A DNA stretch of 64,000 nucleotides. Origin: Kingdonia uniflora. Its lineage: Eukaryota > Streptophyta > Magnoliopsida > Ranunculales > Circaeasteraceae. The notes under the pieces were generated by a model, which did no database searches, was not told the DNA's origin, and worked only from the letters and a program-made list of their open reading frames with translations. Location: NCBI GenBank assembly GCA_014058105.1, contig JACGCM010000560.1:3596001-3660000 (forward strand), in the 5' to 3' direction. This document shows positions 1 through 13,010 of the stretch, piece by piece. The stretch's first letter is position 1, and each line of letters begins with the position of its first letter. The position numbers and the translations under genes were made by a program.

Positions 1-1357
1 GCCAAATATTAAAAGAAAACAACAAGTAAGAAGAATCAGATTTATTCATTTCAATACTCATTTTGAACATTCCATTACAAGCAAAACCCTTTCCCACAAA
101 AACCCCACCCTTTGTCAAAATGTACTGATCAGACCCAATGGTCTGCTGAAATCCTTCCTTGTTGAGAAGATAGCCAAAAACAAGATTTTTCCTTATTTCA
201 GGAGTGTGCATCACATCCTTCAGAGTCACTATCCTTTCAGAGGTAAATACCAGTTCAATATCTCAAGTACCTAGAACTTTGGTACAATGGGAATCCCCAA
301 GTAGGACCTTCTGGTCTTCAGTCTCTTTGTAGGTCTTGAACCAATTGCGTTCATAACATACATGTCTAGAAGCGCTCGAATCAGCCCACCACCCGTCGGT
401 TCCACCGACCATGTTGATCTCTGTGATCATAGCCACTAAAGGCTCTTCGGTAACGTTAGCCTGAGCCACAGATTTGCGGTTCTGGCAGTTTCTAGATATG
501 TGTCCAGGCTTGTTACAACTGAAGCACATGATAGAAACTGTTTCGTTATATGGTGGGGCCTGTTGGTTCTTTCCCTTATTAGGATTCTGGTGTCCATATT
601 TCTGACGGTTATTCGGATTACCACCGTTAGGACGGTTGTTTTGATTTCCACCATTCTTAGCCTTAAAAGGTTCCCCTTTAGGTTTCAGATGGACCTTCCC
701 TTTAGCTTGAACCAAAAGGATTTCCTCTTTCAGGTCTTGTTTTTTAGATTCTTCTTCAACCCTCAGACGACTAATCATGTTCTCCATGGTTAGTTCCTTT
801 GAGTTGTGTCGCAGGATATTTTTAAAATCTTTCCAATTCGGCGATAATTTGTCAATCATCACGGCAACCTGAAATTGTTCATCAAAAGGTATCCCTTCAG
901 ACACGATCTCATGCACAATTCGTTGCAACTCATATGATTGGGAAATTAACCACTTATCGTCGACCATATTGAACTTGAGATATCGGCTTACGTCAAACTT
1001 TTTAGAGCATGCATCTTCCGTATCATACTTCTTCTGTAATTCATCCCAAACAGTTTTTGCAGATTTGGACTGTAGATAGTAATCGTACAGTTCGTCCACT
1101 AGACCGTTCAGAATGAAGTTACGGCATTTAAAATCAGCCTCAGTCCAGTTTGAAATAGTCTCTAAGGTTTTATCATATTCACTTAGAATAAGATCAGTGT
1201 CTACCGTAGGTACGAGAACAGGAGGTTCAACAGGGCATTCTTGTTCCAGAACATACGCAAATTCCTTAAGTGTGAGATATAAGAACATTTTGTTCTTCCA
1301 CCTCTTGAAGTTGAGACCATCAAACTTAGAGGGTTTGTTGGAATTAAACTTCAGCAC
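1..1357 (-). pseudogene. Ty1/copia retrotransposon gag and start of protease, interrupted
   Basis: Read on the minus strand from the ATG at 1357. Residues 1-200 match the copia UBN2-type Gag (FDGLNFKRWK near residue 12, then a helical capsid-like region). A basic Asn/Gly-rich stretch follows at about 220-270. A CCHC zinc knuckle lies at C278, C281, H286 and C291 and should bind genomic RNA. The protease begins near residue 321, but its active site reads D326-S-S-A rather than the usual D-S/T-G-A. A stop codon at 263-265 breaks the frame. The same frame then continues with recognisable protease sequence to base 1, where the window cuts the element. Integrase and reverse transcriptase would lie outside the window. 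The stop and the altered protease motif mark it as inactive. Confidence 0.9.
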
Positions 1358-2560
1358 TTCTGAGGTAAGTTACAGGAAATAATGACTCTTTAAAATTATA
1401 AAACTATAAGCTTATGAACCTGTAAATAGCTTTCCCTTCTTGATTGAACAATAGTAAGTAGAAATCCAGAACAGTTGCACAACATGGTATTGATGCTGCA
1501 AAGATGTGTTTAGCGCAGCAAAGATGTGTTTAGCGCAGCAACGTTATAACCAACAACAACAAGAATTGATTACAGTCAGTTTCAGGTCTGAATTATAGAT
1601 AGCAGCAGCTATACAGCAGGTCAGAATTTGAGGTAGCAGTAATGGTAAAACAGTGGCAGGAATTACTGATTTGCGGCAGCAGCAGGATGAACCGATTGTA
1701 GTTTCAGGCGGTGGAAGAACTGAAACTGTAACAGTTCCGGCAAATTAATAAACAACAACAGCAGTAGACCAGGAGGTAACACCAGTAATAAAATAACAAC
1801 AACAATGCAGTGGTAACTCCGGCAAATAGTAGGTGGCAGCAGCGCAGTTTGTAGTCCGACAAACAGCAGTAAGAACAATCAAGAAGTTTGAGTTGCAGTA
1901 AGCAGTCGTAAACTCCACACAAATAGGAGGTAATAACAACCAGGAACTCAGCTGTTATTTCGGCAAACAATCACAAGTAAATTCCGCGCAGTTTATACGG
2001 CAAACGACAAACAGCACAACAGCAAGTAGAGGAGGGTAACACCGCCTGTTAACAAAGAGAGTGAGAGACAGCAGAATTGTGATTGCTCGTGGCGTAGAAC
2101 GCACTCTCTTAAAAGAGTATTTCGACAACCTCAGGTACAGGTTTAAGAAGTCGAGTCTCTCCTAAGATACAGCGAGCTGTATGCGGAATTCTCAGTACCC
2201 GGAGACAGCGTACTTGATTGGTTTATGCACTTCAAAGAGAAACCAGAGAAATCTTAAGGAGAAGAGATTAACTGATGAACAGTGTCTGTTTATGTGGGTG
2301 AGACGATGAACAGTGACTTGTTGTTCTTGTTTTAAAAGTGTTATAGACAAAGCCTTTTATAAGAGGAGAGTTGTAACGGCTCTATACAAACGTGCATGTG
2401 TTTTAGAAACGATTAGATCAGGTCTTTACCTGAGAGAGTAAAAAGACCAGCCATAAAATGATAAAAAGCCTAATCCCATAAGGGAACTTTATACCAAGAG
2501 TTTTAAAAAATCCAACAAAATTCAATATATAGTTTTGAATAAAGATTAGACATAGATCAC
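1358..2560 (-). other. Copia leader and probable 5' LTR
   Basis: No coding sequence is seen upstream of gag on the minus strand. The stretch 1560-2050 is CAA/CAG-rich. A TATA-like motif (TTATAAAAGG on the minus strand, about 2355-2364) suggests an LTR promoter firing toward gag. I could not place exact LTR ends or a tRNA primer-binding site, so the LTR assignment is inferred from position. Confidence 0.4.
1501..1540. repeat. Perfect 20-bp tandem duplication
   Basis: AAGATGTGTTTAGCGCAGCA occurs twice, back to back, inside the copia leader. Confidence 0.95.
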
Positions 2561-3224
2561 TTCCCATTTTCTTTATTGTGCTATGGAAACCAAAAGTGAA
2601 GCTTGAAAACTGATTAAGTAGCCATTTAGATATCCCACCACCAATGCATCAAAGATATAAATTAACTTACGGACTCTGGATATCACAAATACAAAACCTA
2701 TAATTATAATAATAAAATAAAATAAAATAAAATAATATAGCCGTCCAGGGATTATTATTAATTTTTGATATTTAGAAACCCCACAAAAAAGGATATAGGC
2801 TTTTGCGTTGTCCAATGTTCTTCATGGGGGCTAATTTTGTTTTTTCTCAATGATAATGTAAAAGATTTAATGGCTAATGTTGTTTTTCACAGTGAAATGT
2901 AAGACTCCCTCTTGCAATTCCCCCTTGTTTAAAGGATTTAAGCTATAAATGTTATTTGCTAAATTTTTCTTTAATAAACTGACAAATACTTTTTTAATTG
3001 CTTTTGGCGGATGTCATTTTCCTAAAGACATTGTTTCCTTATGTTTTTTTTATGGGTGTCGTTGGAGAGTGCAGAGACGACTTCGAGGGCCCTGCCTATT
3101 TTTATACTTTTCAAAACACGAAGAAGGAGGAAAAAAAAAAAAAAAAAAAACCCTACCTACTTGTGGTCCTATACTCCTAACTATTAATTCATTAACAAAC
3201 ACAAGTTTAAGCTTTACAATATCT
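2561..3224. other. AT-rich stretch without a recognisable gene
   Basis: Contains an AAAAT microsatellite near 2712-2735 and a run of about 20 A near 3130-3150. Open frames here are short, low-complexity and not recognised. Confidence 0.6.
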
Positions 3225-4157
3225 ACTGGTAGGGTTGCAACTATTATTCGAACTTTCGATTTTTTTTAGAAATCCGATCCGATTTTTTTGATTTTAGAAC
3301 TTTATTTTGCGTTTTCAATTTCCGAAAATTCAATTTCCGATTTTTTTTCGAAAAATATCGAATCGGAATTTGATAGTTTTTTGCCATTCCGATTTTACAA
3401 AATTCCTGATCCAATTCGAATAACATCCGAACTTCTCTACTTTCAACTTGAGGGAGTTGGGACTAAAACTATTTATTTAGGTCTGCCTCCATTTTTTCTC
3501 CATCTCTGCAAGGGCTCTCTCTTCTCCAACAGTGAAACCTCACTACCATTTTCCCTTTAAGGTAAGAATCTTTCTCTCTCTCTAGAATTCCTGAAGCCAT
3601 AGTGGGGGTGAGACATGGTCAGGTGGTGTTCAGTTGGTTTCATAAGGTTAGATTTTTGTGTTTAATTAATAGCGGGTGGTTGTTTTTTATCTCTCTTCAC
3701 CTATCTCTAAAAAGGCTGTCATAAATATTTGGTGATATTTTTGTCTTAAAGCAGGTTATTTAAGTTTATGAAATGATGTTTATTTTGTAAAATTTATAAT
3801 TTGAACAATATTTATTTCAAAGTAGTTATCATTTGACTTGCGTACCAAAGTTTCTATGATGGTATCATTTATAATCACTTGCTTAATAATATACAGTGAC
3901 AATTTCCTACCAAATATAAACTTTTTGATTTTCTGAATTTTTTTCCCGATTTTATCACGATATCTGAAATTTCCAAATATTTTCTAAATTTTTCAGAATT
4001 TCGATAAATATGATTTTTTTTCGGATTCGAATCCATTTTCGTTTTTTTGAAAAAAATCAGATCAGATTGGAACGAATTTTACATTTCCGAAAAAATTGGA
4101 AAAAATTCCGATCGCCTCCATTTCCGATCCGATTTGAAAATAGGTCTATCTACCAGT
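3225..4157. mobile_element. Possible degenerate inverted-repeat element (MITE or hAT-like)
   Basis: ACTGGTAG at 3225-3232 is mirrored by CTACCAGT at 4150-4157. Inside each end lie stretches rich in CCGATCCGATTT and TTTCCGAAA words, in opposite orientation. The terminal match is only 8 bp and no target duplication was found, so class and boundaries are tentative. No transposase frame is visible. Confidence 0.3.
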
Positions 4158-4860
4158 CACAAGATGATATATTTGATAATTAGTCAAAGATCAGAAGTTT
4201 GATATTTGGGGTGGTTGCAATTGGTGTATATTAAGCTTCCTAACATTTTTCTTATATTTATAAAAGAATTACATTTTGTGTAAAATTACCGAAGCATTAT
4301 ATTTGTGAAAATTTAGTTATTTTCCTTAAAGTTTAGACATGTTATTTATGACTGTAAATGTAATTATCTTATGAAGTTACACTTTTTGTCATAGTGTAAT
4401 GGTAATTTACTCAGTATATCAAACATTTTTCTAAGTCTTTCTATGACATCGTAATATTGCTAAACTGATTCACATAGAATGGCTACGAAACAGATATATG
4501 ATATATCATCAGTTTCTTCCCAAAATCAATATTTGGTTTCCAACTTTCAAGATATCGAATATTATCATATAACTTGATTTCCAGCTTTCAAGATATATAT
4601 AAGATATTATTACATAATTTGATTTGAATCTTCAAATGGATATTGTGGCTCAAATTTGGTTTGAAGGAAGAGTGAGAGTTTTGCATTCACACAGTTTTGA
4701 GCAATCCCTATTGTCTTTGTCTAGAGACAAGGAAGGCCATAGCTCAACTTGGTGATTAGTGTGAGTTCCTTATTCCCTACCATGTTCTATTATAATAAGG
4801 AATTATGGGTATTGTTGCTTTGATGTAGGTCCCCGACCTTGAATAAAAGGAATGAATATA
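4158..4860. other. AT-rich intergenic stretch
   Basis: No gene recognised. AAGATATATAAGATATTA-type motifs recur near 4550-4610. Confidence 0.6.
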
Positions 4861-6330
4861 TCTCTTTATTATAACGGGGCGATGTTTTTGCCACTTTAGA
4901 CAAGTCTGCCTTATGTCTAAAGACAAAGAGGGGTCTGGATCGGCTATCAATGCCTCGAGATTTGTATGTGGAGGGGCAGTTTTGAAACATTGTGTTTTTA
5001 GACCAAAAGCCAAAGAGAATTAGACTTTCTTCCCCCAACTAAAAATTCCACTCTCCTTCCCCGACTAAAAACTTCACCCTCCAAAAAAAGAAAAAGAAAA
5101 ACTAACTTCCCTCCCAAAAAAATTTATCTCTATCTCAAACCTTCTTCTCATGATCTCTCTATGTAACATTTGGGGCTTCAACCAAATCTAAAGCCATTGT
5201 TTCTCCTCGAATCGAACGTTAGAGAAAGTTGGCATCTTTTTTGCATTGCCTTATATTTCCCACATTCTCGAAGGTTAGGGCTTTTTTATTCTACCTTTGA
5301 CCGTTAATCTATTTATTTTCTTATATCCAATCGATTTTTTGCGTCTCTGATCATGCCAATTGGAGAAGTTAAGGTTTTATTTTATTTCATTGAGTTTTCT
5401 TAATATAATTTGCAATTTAAATGTTTGAGTTTGCTTTTGCAATGATTTGCTTCGGATTACTAATTTTGTTTAATACGATTATCAAAAAAATTATGATTAT
5501 CCATCCTCAATGGATAATAAAGCTGCTTAGAGATTAATGCTTAATTTAAGACTTTCAGGTGTCTGAAATATCCCTAAGTCAATCCGATTATGTCTATTTT
5601 GCTGGGTTAATGCTTCAAACTTCACAATTTTCAAATTACCATTTACCATTGGGGATTATTTGTAAACCCAATTTAACTTCAACTCAAAATATGGGGTTAG
5701 CACATGGTGATTTTCAGTGGTCGGAGGTCGATAGACTTCACTTACAAAGATGCCTTAACAGATTACAAGGCTTAAGGTTATTTTGGCATAGTCATGGGTT
5801 TGGGCAACATGGGATTTAAGAGGCATTTATTTAGCATTGTTGATATTGAAGAACGATATGAGCTGACTTTACCTTATTTTTCACCATATAGTTTCTCAAC
5901 CTTTTTATTCTATGTTAACCTTTCGATATGCTTATTCGTTGATTGAATATTATGAGAAGATGGTTACACCCAAATCTTAAAAAGTAGGATATGAGATGGA
6001 GAAATTCAAAAGAGATTTAAGGCAGATCATATGATTGGAGGTTGTTACTTAAATAACATCATTCTTCAATATGGAATTTGTCAATATATAGTATTACCAA
6101 CTCTTTAGAAGGCCAGTGCTTCTATGGAACAAATGTCATTGAAGAGGCGTATTAATAATAACAAGTCATTGATAAGGCATTGTTATATATTGTTGGAAAC
6201 CACAAAACACGATTATGATGTAATTAGTATAGAAAAATGAATGCAACGATTTAATTATTAAAAATTAGGAGTTTGAAAGGGAGAGCTATGGAAGGAAGAG
6301 GGTGGATTCTTGGCCAAAATCACATTAACA

Positions 6331-6567
6331 AGATAAGAATAACATGTTTTCTGCCCCATTTCTCATGACCATGATGATGCATTGAGAAATCAAGATTTGA
6401 ACTATCCCTTTTATTTTCTAAATAGTTATTAGCTTGGGATGTCATAAGATAAATATAACATATTCTCTGCCCAATTCTTATGGCAATGATGATGCATCGA
6501 GAAATAAGGATTTGAACTATCCCTTCTTTTTTTTATTCTCTAAATAGTTATTAGTTTGGGTTGTCAT
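6331..6567. repeat. Tandem duplication, unit about 116 bp
   Basis: Copies start at 6331 and 6447 with AGATAAGAATAACATG versus AGATAAATATAACATA. They end with near-identical AAATAGTTATTAG and TTGGG blocks and differ by scattered substitutions. Confidence 0.85.
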
Positions 6568-6642
6568 AATTCACCCATCAAAAGCCAAGCAAATATGCAC
6601 CACATTAGGCTATAATGGTATTATGAATATGAGGTTCTCTTA

Positions 6643-6931
6643 GTTGATAGCATTGAAGTAATCTCTCTCTAGAATCTTTGGTTATAATTCTTCCATCATA
6701 TTTTTTATACACTAGATTTATTCTTCTTTAGTTTATGTCACTCATGTGCTTCCTATGGGGGTCCTGGGTTTCATTGGAGTAATATTTGTTGATAGCATTG
6801 AGGTAATCTCTCTTGTAAATCTTTGGTTATAATTCTTCCATCATATTTTTTATACACTAGATTTATTCTTCTTTAGTTTATGTCACTAATGTGTTTCTTA
6901 TGGGGGTCTTGGGTTTCATTGGAGTAATATG
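6643..6931. repeat. Tandem duplication, unit about 145 bp
   Basis: GTTGATAGCATTGA starts both copies (6643 and 6788). Both contain ATTCTTCCATCATATTTTTT and GTTTCATTGGAGTAATAT. Divergence is low. Confidence 0.9.
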
Positions 6932-7047
6932 TGTATTGATTTTGGTTATTTTTAGGCCATGAGAAAGATAGATTCTTTTAAAAAAAAATTATTTCACATT
7001 TTTTGCATATTGAATTTTTAGCATTTAGTTGTTATCAGAACTATATT

Positions 7048-7131
7048 TGATCTTTATCTCAAATGGTAGAGCATTTGGGGTTGGAAATAAAATTTCAATA
7101 ATATCAAATGATGGTGGTTCAAACCCCTAAA
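7048..7131 (+). repeat. tRNA-derived relic or SINE head
   Basis: CTCAAATGGTAGAGCA at 7059-7074 resembles a tRNA D-arm with internal box A. GGTTCAAACCCC at about 7115-7126 resembles box B with the T-arm. Spacing suits a Pol III promoter, but acceptor-stem pairing is not convincing, so this is not called a functional tRNA. Confidence 0.4.
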
Positions 7132-7587
7132 ATCTTATGCAGTATTGTATTTTTCTGTTTTACCTTACATTATAAATATTTATCTTTATCTCCGTGCTAC
7201 GCATTTGTAAACTAATAGTGCTGAAGGCACACAACTTTTTGATAGAAACGTTGTTGATCCGTGGCAAGCCACAGATACATTCAAGGGTTGACGCCTCGAG
7301 GAACGCACAAGGAAGGGAAATTTTGGAAGTTTAGGTTTAAAACTAAAGTCTAAGAAAAAAAAACCCGACAAAAAAAATTCTACTTCTACCCCGCTTACAA
7401 ATTCACCCCTTCAAAAATAGAACAAAACAAAAACTTGTGTTCTCCTCCTTGAGAAAGCCTCTCTCTCTTTCTAAGTTGGGGCTCAGCAGGTTTAGTAATT
7501 ACTATCTTCCTCACCCTCTCCCTCTCCCCCACGACTCTCTCCTTTCGCGTTAGTCTCCTGCCTCAAAGAGAATTCCCTAAGTGCCTA

Positions 7588-9077
7588 TTGGATTTCAATT
7601 CGAAGCTGATTTACTGGTGTGTCTCTTTGCTATTACCCAATTGCGATTTTGAAGTCAAACAAGTTACAAGGGATATAATTGAATTGGGTTTTTTTTTCTT
7701 TGTTCGTTCCAACAATCAAAATCAAATATTATGTATGTTTGGAATCTTTTCTACACAGATGTTTTATTTTCAAATCTGATAATGACAGAGGTCGATTCAG
7801 AGGTTGGGTTTCCTTAATCTTTGCTTATTGTTATTTATTAGACACTATATATTTCCTATTACTTCACTGTGATGATATAATTATTTATGAATAACAAGAA
7901 TTTATTCTCCTTTAATAGCCAAATCGCGGGGTTGATGATATATGTCACGATGATGCTATTTCGTGTCGATATGTAGATGAAGATGAAACATAAGTTTTTG
8001 GGGATGATGAAGATTAATTTGGTATGTATTTACCCTCTTCTCTGTGTCTGTCAAATAGCAACGATGATGATAGCATAAGTGGCGGCGATCATTTTACTTT
8101 TGCTCAACCTAAGTTTCAGCCTGAAGCTAACACCTAATTATAGAAGTTATCGTCTACTATTAATGCTATGAGCACAGCGATAATATTTGAGAATTGGGTT
8201 GCTTTCCAAGAAGCATTTTACAATCTATGTAAGCATCTGGAGGTAATAATAAAGTACGAAAATAGACCCATGGCTTACCTTGAGGCTGTAGTGAACTTGG
8301 GAATGTCTTTGACATCATTTATGTCTTATAAGAACCTCGAGGATAGAATGGGTTCTTCCAATGTTGAAGCATATGTTTCTTTCGAATTGGGAATTTTTAG
8401 TTTTACAATTTTAATATCAAATGTTTTTTGCTTGACTGATCTCAGGTTGCACATCTTCCTTCTTTCAACGAGTGATTTGAATTCAGGTTTTTACCGTCCA
8501 TATCCCATTTCTTTTCAAGTAACTTTGCAAAATCCTTTAATATACGCATTTCTCTCTATAAATCCCCAATTCCCACTTAGATTTTGGAACTTTGCATCCA
8601 GAATTGGAGTTGTCAAAAACACTTCGATTTGTAGGTTTTTTAGACGATCGATTCTTCATGGTTAATCATTAAGGATAAGATGTAATTTTTGTATACCAAA
8701 AAGGTTACAGCTTTTCTCTTTTTTCTGGATGTTAATGTTTTTATCTCTGCGTTAGAGTGATAGAGTGCATCGCAATCCAGCTTCGATCAACTGCAAGCTT
8801 TGGGTATATGTTTTTGTTTCTTATTTTTGAAAATTCTTTTACAACTTCTTAATTATTTTTGGTTGTTTTACAATGATGCTCCTATTACTGAAGATGCTAG
8901 CTGAAATTTAGCAGAAAATAAATATTATATCTTTCTCAACAAAACCATCAACCCCAGATGTTCGCCAAATCACAAAGCCTCCAAAAGAATAAATTATCAA
9001 TTTTTATGAGAAAATTAATGTACCCAATGAAGAAAAAGTGGGACTTTTGAGTGAAATGCCATCACTTGCATACTTTA
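7588..9077 (+). other. Exon-like but unidentified sequence
   Basis: Holds a 165-codon open frame (8168-8665). Its first 75 residues look protein-like (ENWVAFQEAFYNLCKHLEV near the start) and its later half looks intronic. An upstream frame near 8040-8165 encodes an acidic SNSNDDDSISGGD stretch. Both may be captured exons. I do not recognise the family and assign no function. Confidence 0.25.
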
Positions 9078-9629
9078 TGGAATGTCCCGGATTTTCAGGG
9101 TATATTTATTTATTTTATTAAGTGTTATTATTATTATGCATATATTGTTATTCGTTGAACTTTCACATATACTCCTATGCGTTACACATTTGCATATAAT
9201 CCTTTCTATCTATTCCGCATCCATTTATTCCTTTCGGTTAAGTTTCTGGTAGTTAGATTCCTTTTCTGGGTTTTAGGAGTTTCGGTGGCCGTCAGGCGGT
9301 GGAGGTGGTGTTTAGATATTGGGAACCCCTGTGTGGGTTAGTGATAGTATTTTATGGTGGTGTGGTGATGTGGATGTGATTTCGGAGAATCGTTGGTTAG
9401 CCTTGGATTTATGTGGTTTTCTACTGATAAATTTCTTTATTTTTCCATTGAATGGATTCCTTTTACCAACTGTTAATTTTTGGACTGCATATATATGTTC
9501 GGGCATATTTCTATTATGATTTTTCCCTTTATTTTTGTTTGAACATTTGTGTGTTCAGACGACCAAGTTGGGTCTTTTGAGCTATTCTCGAGCGTTGGAT
9601 TTTACCTCGAGATGAGTGTTGGCTTCCCC

Positions 9630-9637
9630 TATATAAA
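9630..9637 (+). promoter_or_regulatory. LTR 1 TATA box
   Basis: TATATAAA about 550 bp into the LTR, followed by CT-rich sequence. The equivalent place in LTRs 2, 4 and 5 also has a TATA box. Confidence 0.6.
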
Positions 9638-12600
9638 CTCTTCATTTCATTTTCAAATCATTTTTTTTCTTTATCTCCAAATCGACTCCAACTCTTTTTC
9701 TCCAAACGGACTCCAAAGAACCCTTCTCCTCCCTTCAATCCTTTTTTTCCTTCACTTTTGGTTGGTTTGGAGCTTGAGTTAGCATCCCCTATATCCTGAT
9801 TTCAGTTCTTCAGAGGGTGAGATTTGTTGTTCTTGAGAGAGAAAGAGGGATACGTTTCCGTCGACGATTCACCAATTTGACGTTGTACCTTCGCCGATTA
9901 CAGCCGTTTCCTCCGTGGAGGAGTAATTCCCTATTTCCTCTTCCTAATTACAGATTTGATTCCGGTGCTGGTTTGGGTTATTGATGGGCTGATTTCAGAG
10001 TTTTTAATTGTAGAGTTTTAGGGTTTATCGAAGTGTATGATTTATTGCAGGTGTTGGGCTGATTTTGGGGTTGTGTTTGATTGGGGGATTTGGGTGTTCG
10101 GTGGTGGATTGTTGGGTTTCGATGTTGATTCGGAGAGGGTTGCCTGAACCGGCGATTGTTGCCGTTTCGGTTCAGATGATTGCTTCGCCTAGTTGCTGAT
10201 TTTATCCGTGACTGTTTAGATGAAATTGCTGCCTTCGTTGTTATTATTCTAGAGGAAGGGTTAGGGCCGTATTAACACCCTTTGAACACTGGGTTCGTGA
10301 TTATTAGGCAGCTGATTCGGTGGGCTTAAAGTGGTATATCTTAATGTGACTGTGGGTGATCGGAGTAGCGCAGCGTAGCGTGGTTGACCGTGGGTTTCGA
10401 TGCTGTTTTGTTGTTGAATTCAGTTGTAGTGCTGATCTGAAATGCAGTTTCGGATGGGTATCCTTTGTTGGAGTTGCGATTGGGTTCTGGGCCTTGATAG
10501 TGGTTGATGTTGTGGTGTTCCTAGTCCTTTCCATGATTCATTTAGAGTTCTGAAAGTCAATTCGCGGAGCACATTTCCGTTGGGGTGCTATTTGGACAGT
10601 TTCGCCGAGATTGCCGTTCCGAGCATTGTTTTGTCAGGCGAGTTTTATCTTCCTTAATAAATAGACCATTATATTGATTTATGAGTTATTGTATCACATA
10701 GTTTATCATGTTTATTACCGTGATTATGTTAGTATATGGGTTAATTGCTTAGGACACATTCACGGGTTATCCGTTTAGCATACCTTTGACGAGAGTACTT
10801 AAGGGTTTGATAAGTTAGTAAAACCCGCAACAATATGAGTTTAGCTACTATATAGAACCTGTAGGTTATGGTTAGCCATAGGTAGTTATTTCTCTGTTGT
10901 CGTCGATGTGACGATGACTCCTGAGATTCCTCTTAGAACGATTTCATCGTAGATGGTTATTACGAATCTTTTCTTCGTTGAGGTTGAGAACAAAGGCATT
11001 TCTCGGTGTGTTGCGACGCCTCAGCGTCGCTTTATATATATATATATATATAATATATTGAGTATGGTATTGTTGGTTAGTTATTAGGGTGCCCAGCTTG
11101 TTTTAGGGCACTAGTAACTTGGTTTGGCTATTAGTGGAGATGTATGGACGACACGTGGTTGAGCCGCTATCCTTATGAGACAGTGTAGTTCAGAGACTAT
11201 AGTTCTCACCTTATAGTATAGCACCTTGGTTAGTTTAGTTGTTGGACCTGGTTCCTGGAATAGTCTTTTGGGCGACATAGCTTCAGTAAGACATGGTCTT
11301 CGATTCAGAGCTCGTCCTCTTGCCCGCTATTGTTTTGACTAGTCTTAAGACTAGTGTAGGTGTACTTTGTGTTCTCAAGGCCTGGTCCTTGAGCACTGTC
11401 GTTGTGATTGGTGGGTGATTGGAATGTTGGATTCCATGTGGGAGTGTGGTATCTCCTGGACTGTTAGTTATTGCTGGTGAGCAGACGGCTTATCCGTGGT
11501 GGTTGGTCGTGCATTTTGAACTTTTGATAGTTTGCCTTAGGATTGTTTGCTTATCGTTTTGTGACACTTATTGTCCTCATCATTCTTAGAGCTAATAGAG
11601 CTCATCATTCTCGAGAGGTTCAGGGATTTCTTAAATCGGTTTAAAATTGATAGTGGGCCTAGGATGGATACTATTATACCTAGTCACCCATTCGGGAGTT
11701 TGGGATGGTATGAGACAGTATTTACAATCCGGTACAGGGCTTATCCTGGTGGTTGAAATGCCTCGAAATGCATATATAGTTCGGATGCTGGCTCCGTGGG
11801 ATTGGATAGATTGATGTAATATCCTCATAGTCTGGTTGAGCTAGTGCAGTACATCGTACCCTTGTATCCAACAATATCCGGTAAGGTAAATCCTTTTTCA
11901 GCAGTTGTCAGCCCACTTTAGTCTTGGGGGCTAGCCCTTTGGGTTGACATCGCTAAATCATTCTGTATCATAATGCATCATCATCATCATCAAGCATATC
12001 ATTGCATCTCTGCATACTTCCAATTCGTAGGTTCTTCTGATGGAAATCCTTAACCCTTTCTGCATTATGATTAATATAGAATCTTCTGTACTTGGGATAA
12101 TCATAAAATTATCTCTTTCCATCATATCATCATCATAACATATCATTGCATTGGGATAATTATGGGATTATCCTAGTTCATCATATTCTTCTCCCCTTAT
12201 CTTAATTCCTCTTCTTCTAATTGATTTGTGGTATAATTAGATTCATCTTCCTTCTACATACTCCTCTCCTCTCTATATATTTTCCTTCCCTCTTTTGCAT
12301 CTAATTAAGTTATTAGGTTAATTAGTCTGGTTGGTTGCTGTGAGCTTTAGGCTGGTATCTGGTTGTGGGCGATCTCGCTTAGCTCGTAATAGCTTCGGGG
12401 TTGTGCCTGGTTGGGGTTTGGATAACCCGGTTGGATTGTAGTTGGATGAGGGTTGTTTACCCTCGTGTGTGATTGTATTTCTGAGGTAGGTTAGTCGTTT
12501 GTGGTACTGAGGGCCACGGTAGTGATTAGAGTGTAGTTAGTAGTCCTTGAGACTGGAGTGTAGTTATAGTCTTTGTACTCCTTTACTCGAGATGTGTATG

Positions 12601-13010
12601 TATAATTATAGTATAGTTGCATATAATCATTAGACTAGTTATGTACCTATTAAATACCTATTAGGCATCATGTATATATTTAGATATATATATTGTTTAT
12701 CGTTAGATATTATTATATCCTATTATCATTATTATATCCATCTCATTGGTTAGTATAATCGTTCAGCCATTCTTGGGAGTTAGTGAGCTCGTTGTTTGCT
12801 CACTCTCGCATCCCCCTTTCAGTGGCAGGTTATTCTAGGTTTTAGTTGCTGCTGCGGTGATCTTTGGGAGCTGAGCTGGAGGCTCATTCTTCAGTTATTA
12901 CTGCCTGACTTGCTGTGTAGAGGTTTGTAGAATCTTACGTTTAGATATTGTTATCTTAGTCCGCTATTTTATTTTTCCTTATTACTTTGTTGTGACACTA
13001 TTGTGAATGA

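Larger units (their letters stand above)
4861..7215 (+). mobile_element. Helitron-like segment A
   Basis: The proposed 5' end is TCTCTTTATTATAACGG directly after an A. The next 90 bp resemble the 5' ends of segments B and C (a GTTTTTGCC/GTTTTTCGC block, AGACA, CTGCC, GTCT, AAAGAGG), followed in all three by pyrimidine-rich sequence. The proposed 3' end is a decayed hairpin (CCGTGC...GCA at 7192-7203) followed by CTAA and T at 7212-7216, which fits the Helitron CTRR rule. It holds two local tandem duplications, a tRNA-like relic and an unidentified 86-codon frame (5559-5819). No Rep or helicase is present, so it would be non-autonomous. Termini are imperfect, hence the modest confidence. Confidence 0.4.

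Noticed and set aside
6331..6931. Repeat cluster considered as a CRISPR array
   Set aside because: There are two-copy tandem duplications of 116 and 145 bp, with no short repeats or unique spacers, and the context is plant.
7259..7272. CCGTGGC/GCCAC hairpin as a Helitron 3' end
   Set aside because: The stem resembles the one at 22700, but no CTRR motif follows within about 15 bases, so it was not used as a terminus.
10304..10553. Open frames on both strands of about 65-76 codons
   Set aside because: They lie within the U3/R part of solo LTR 1 and are compositional, with no homologous coding signal in LTR 2.
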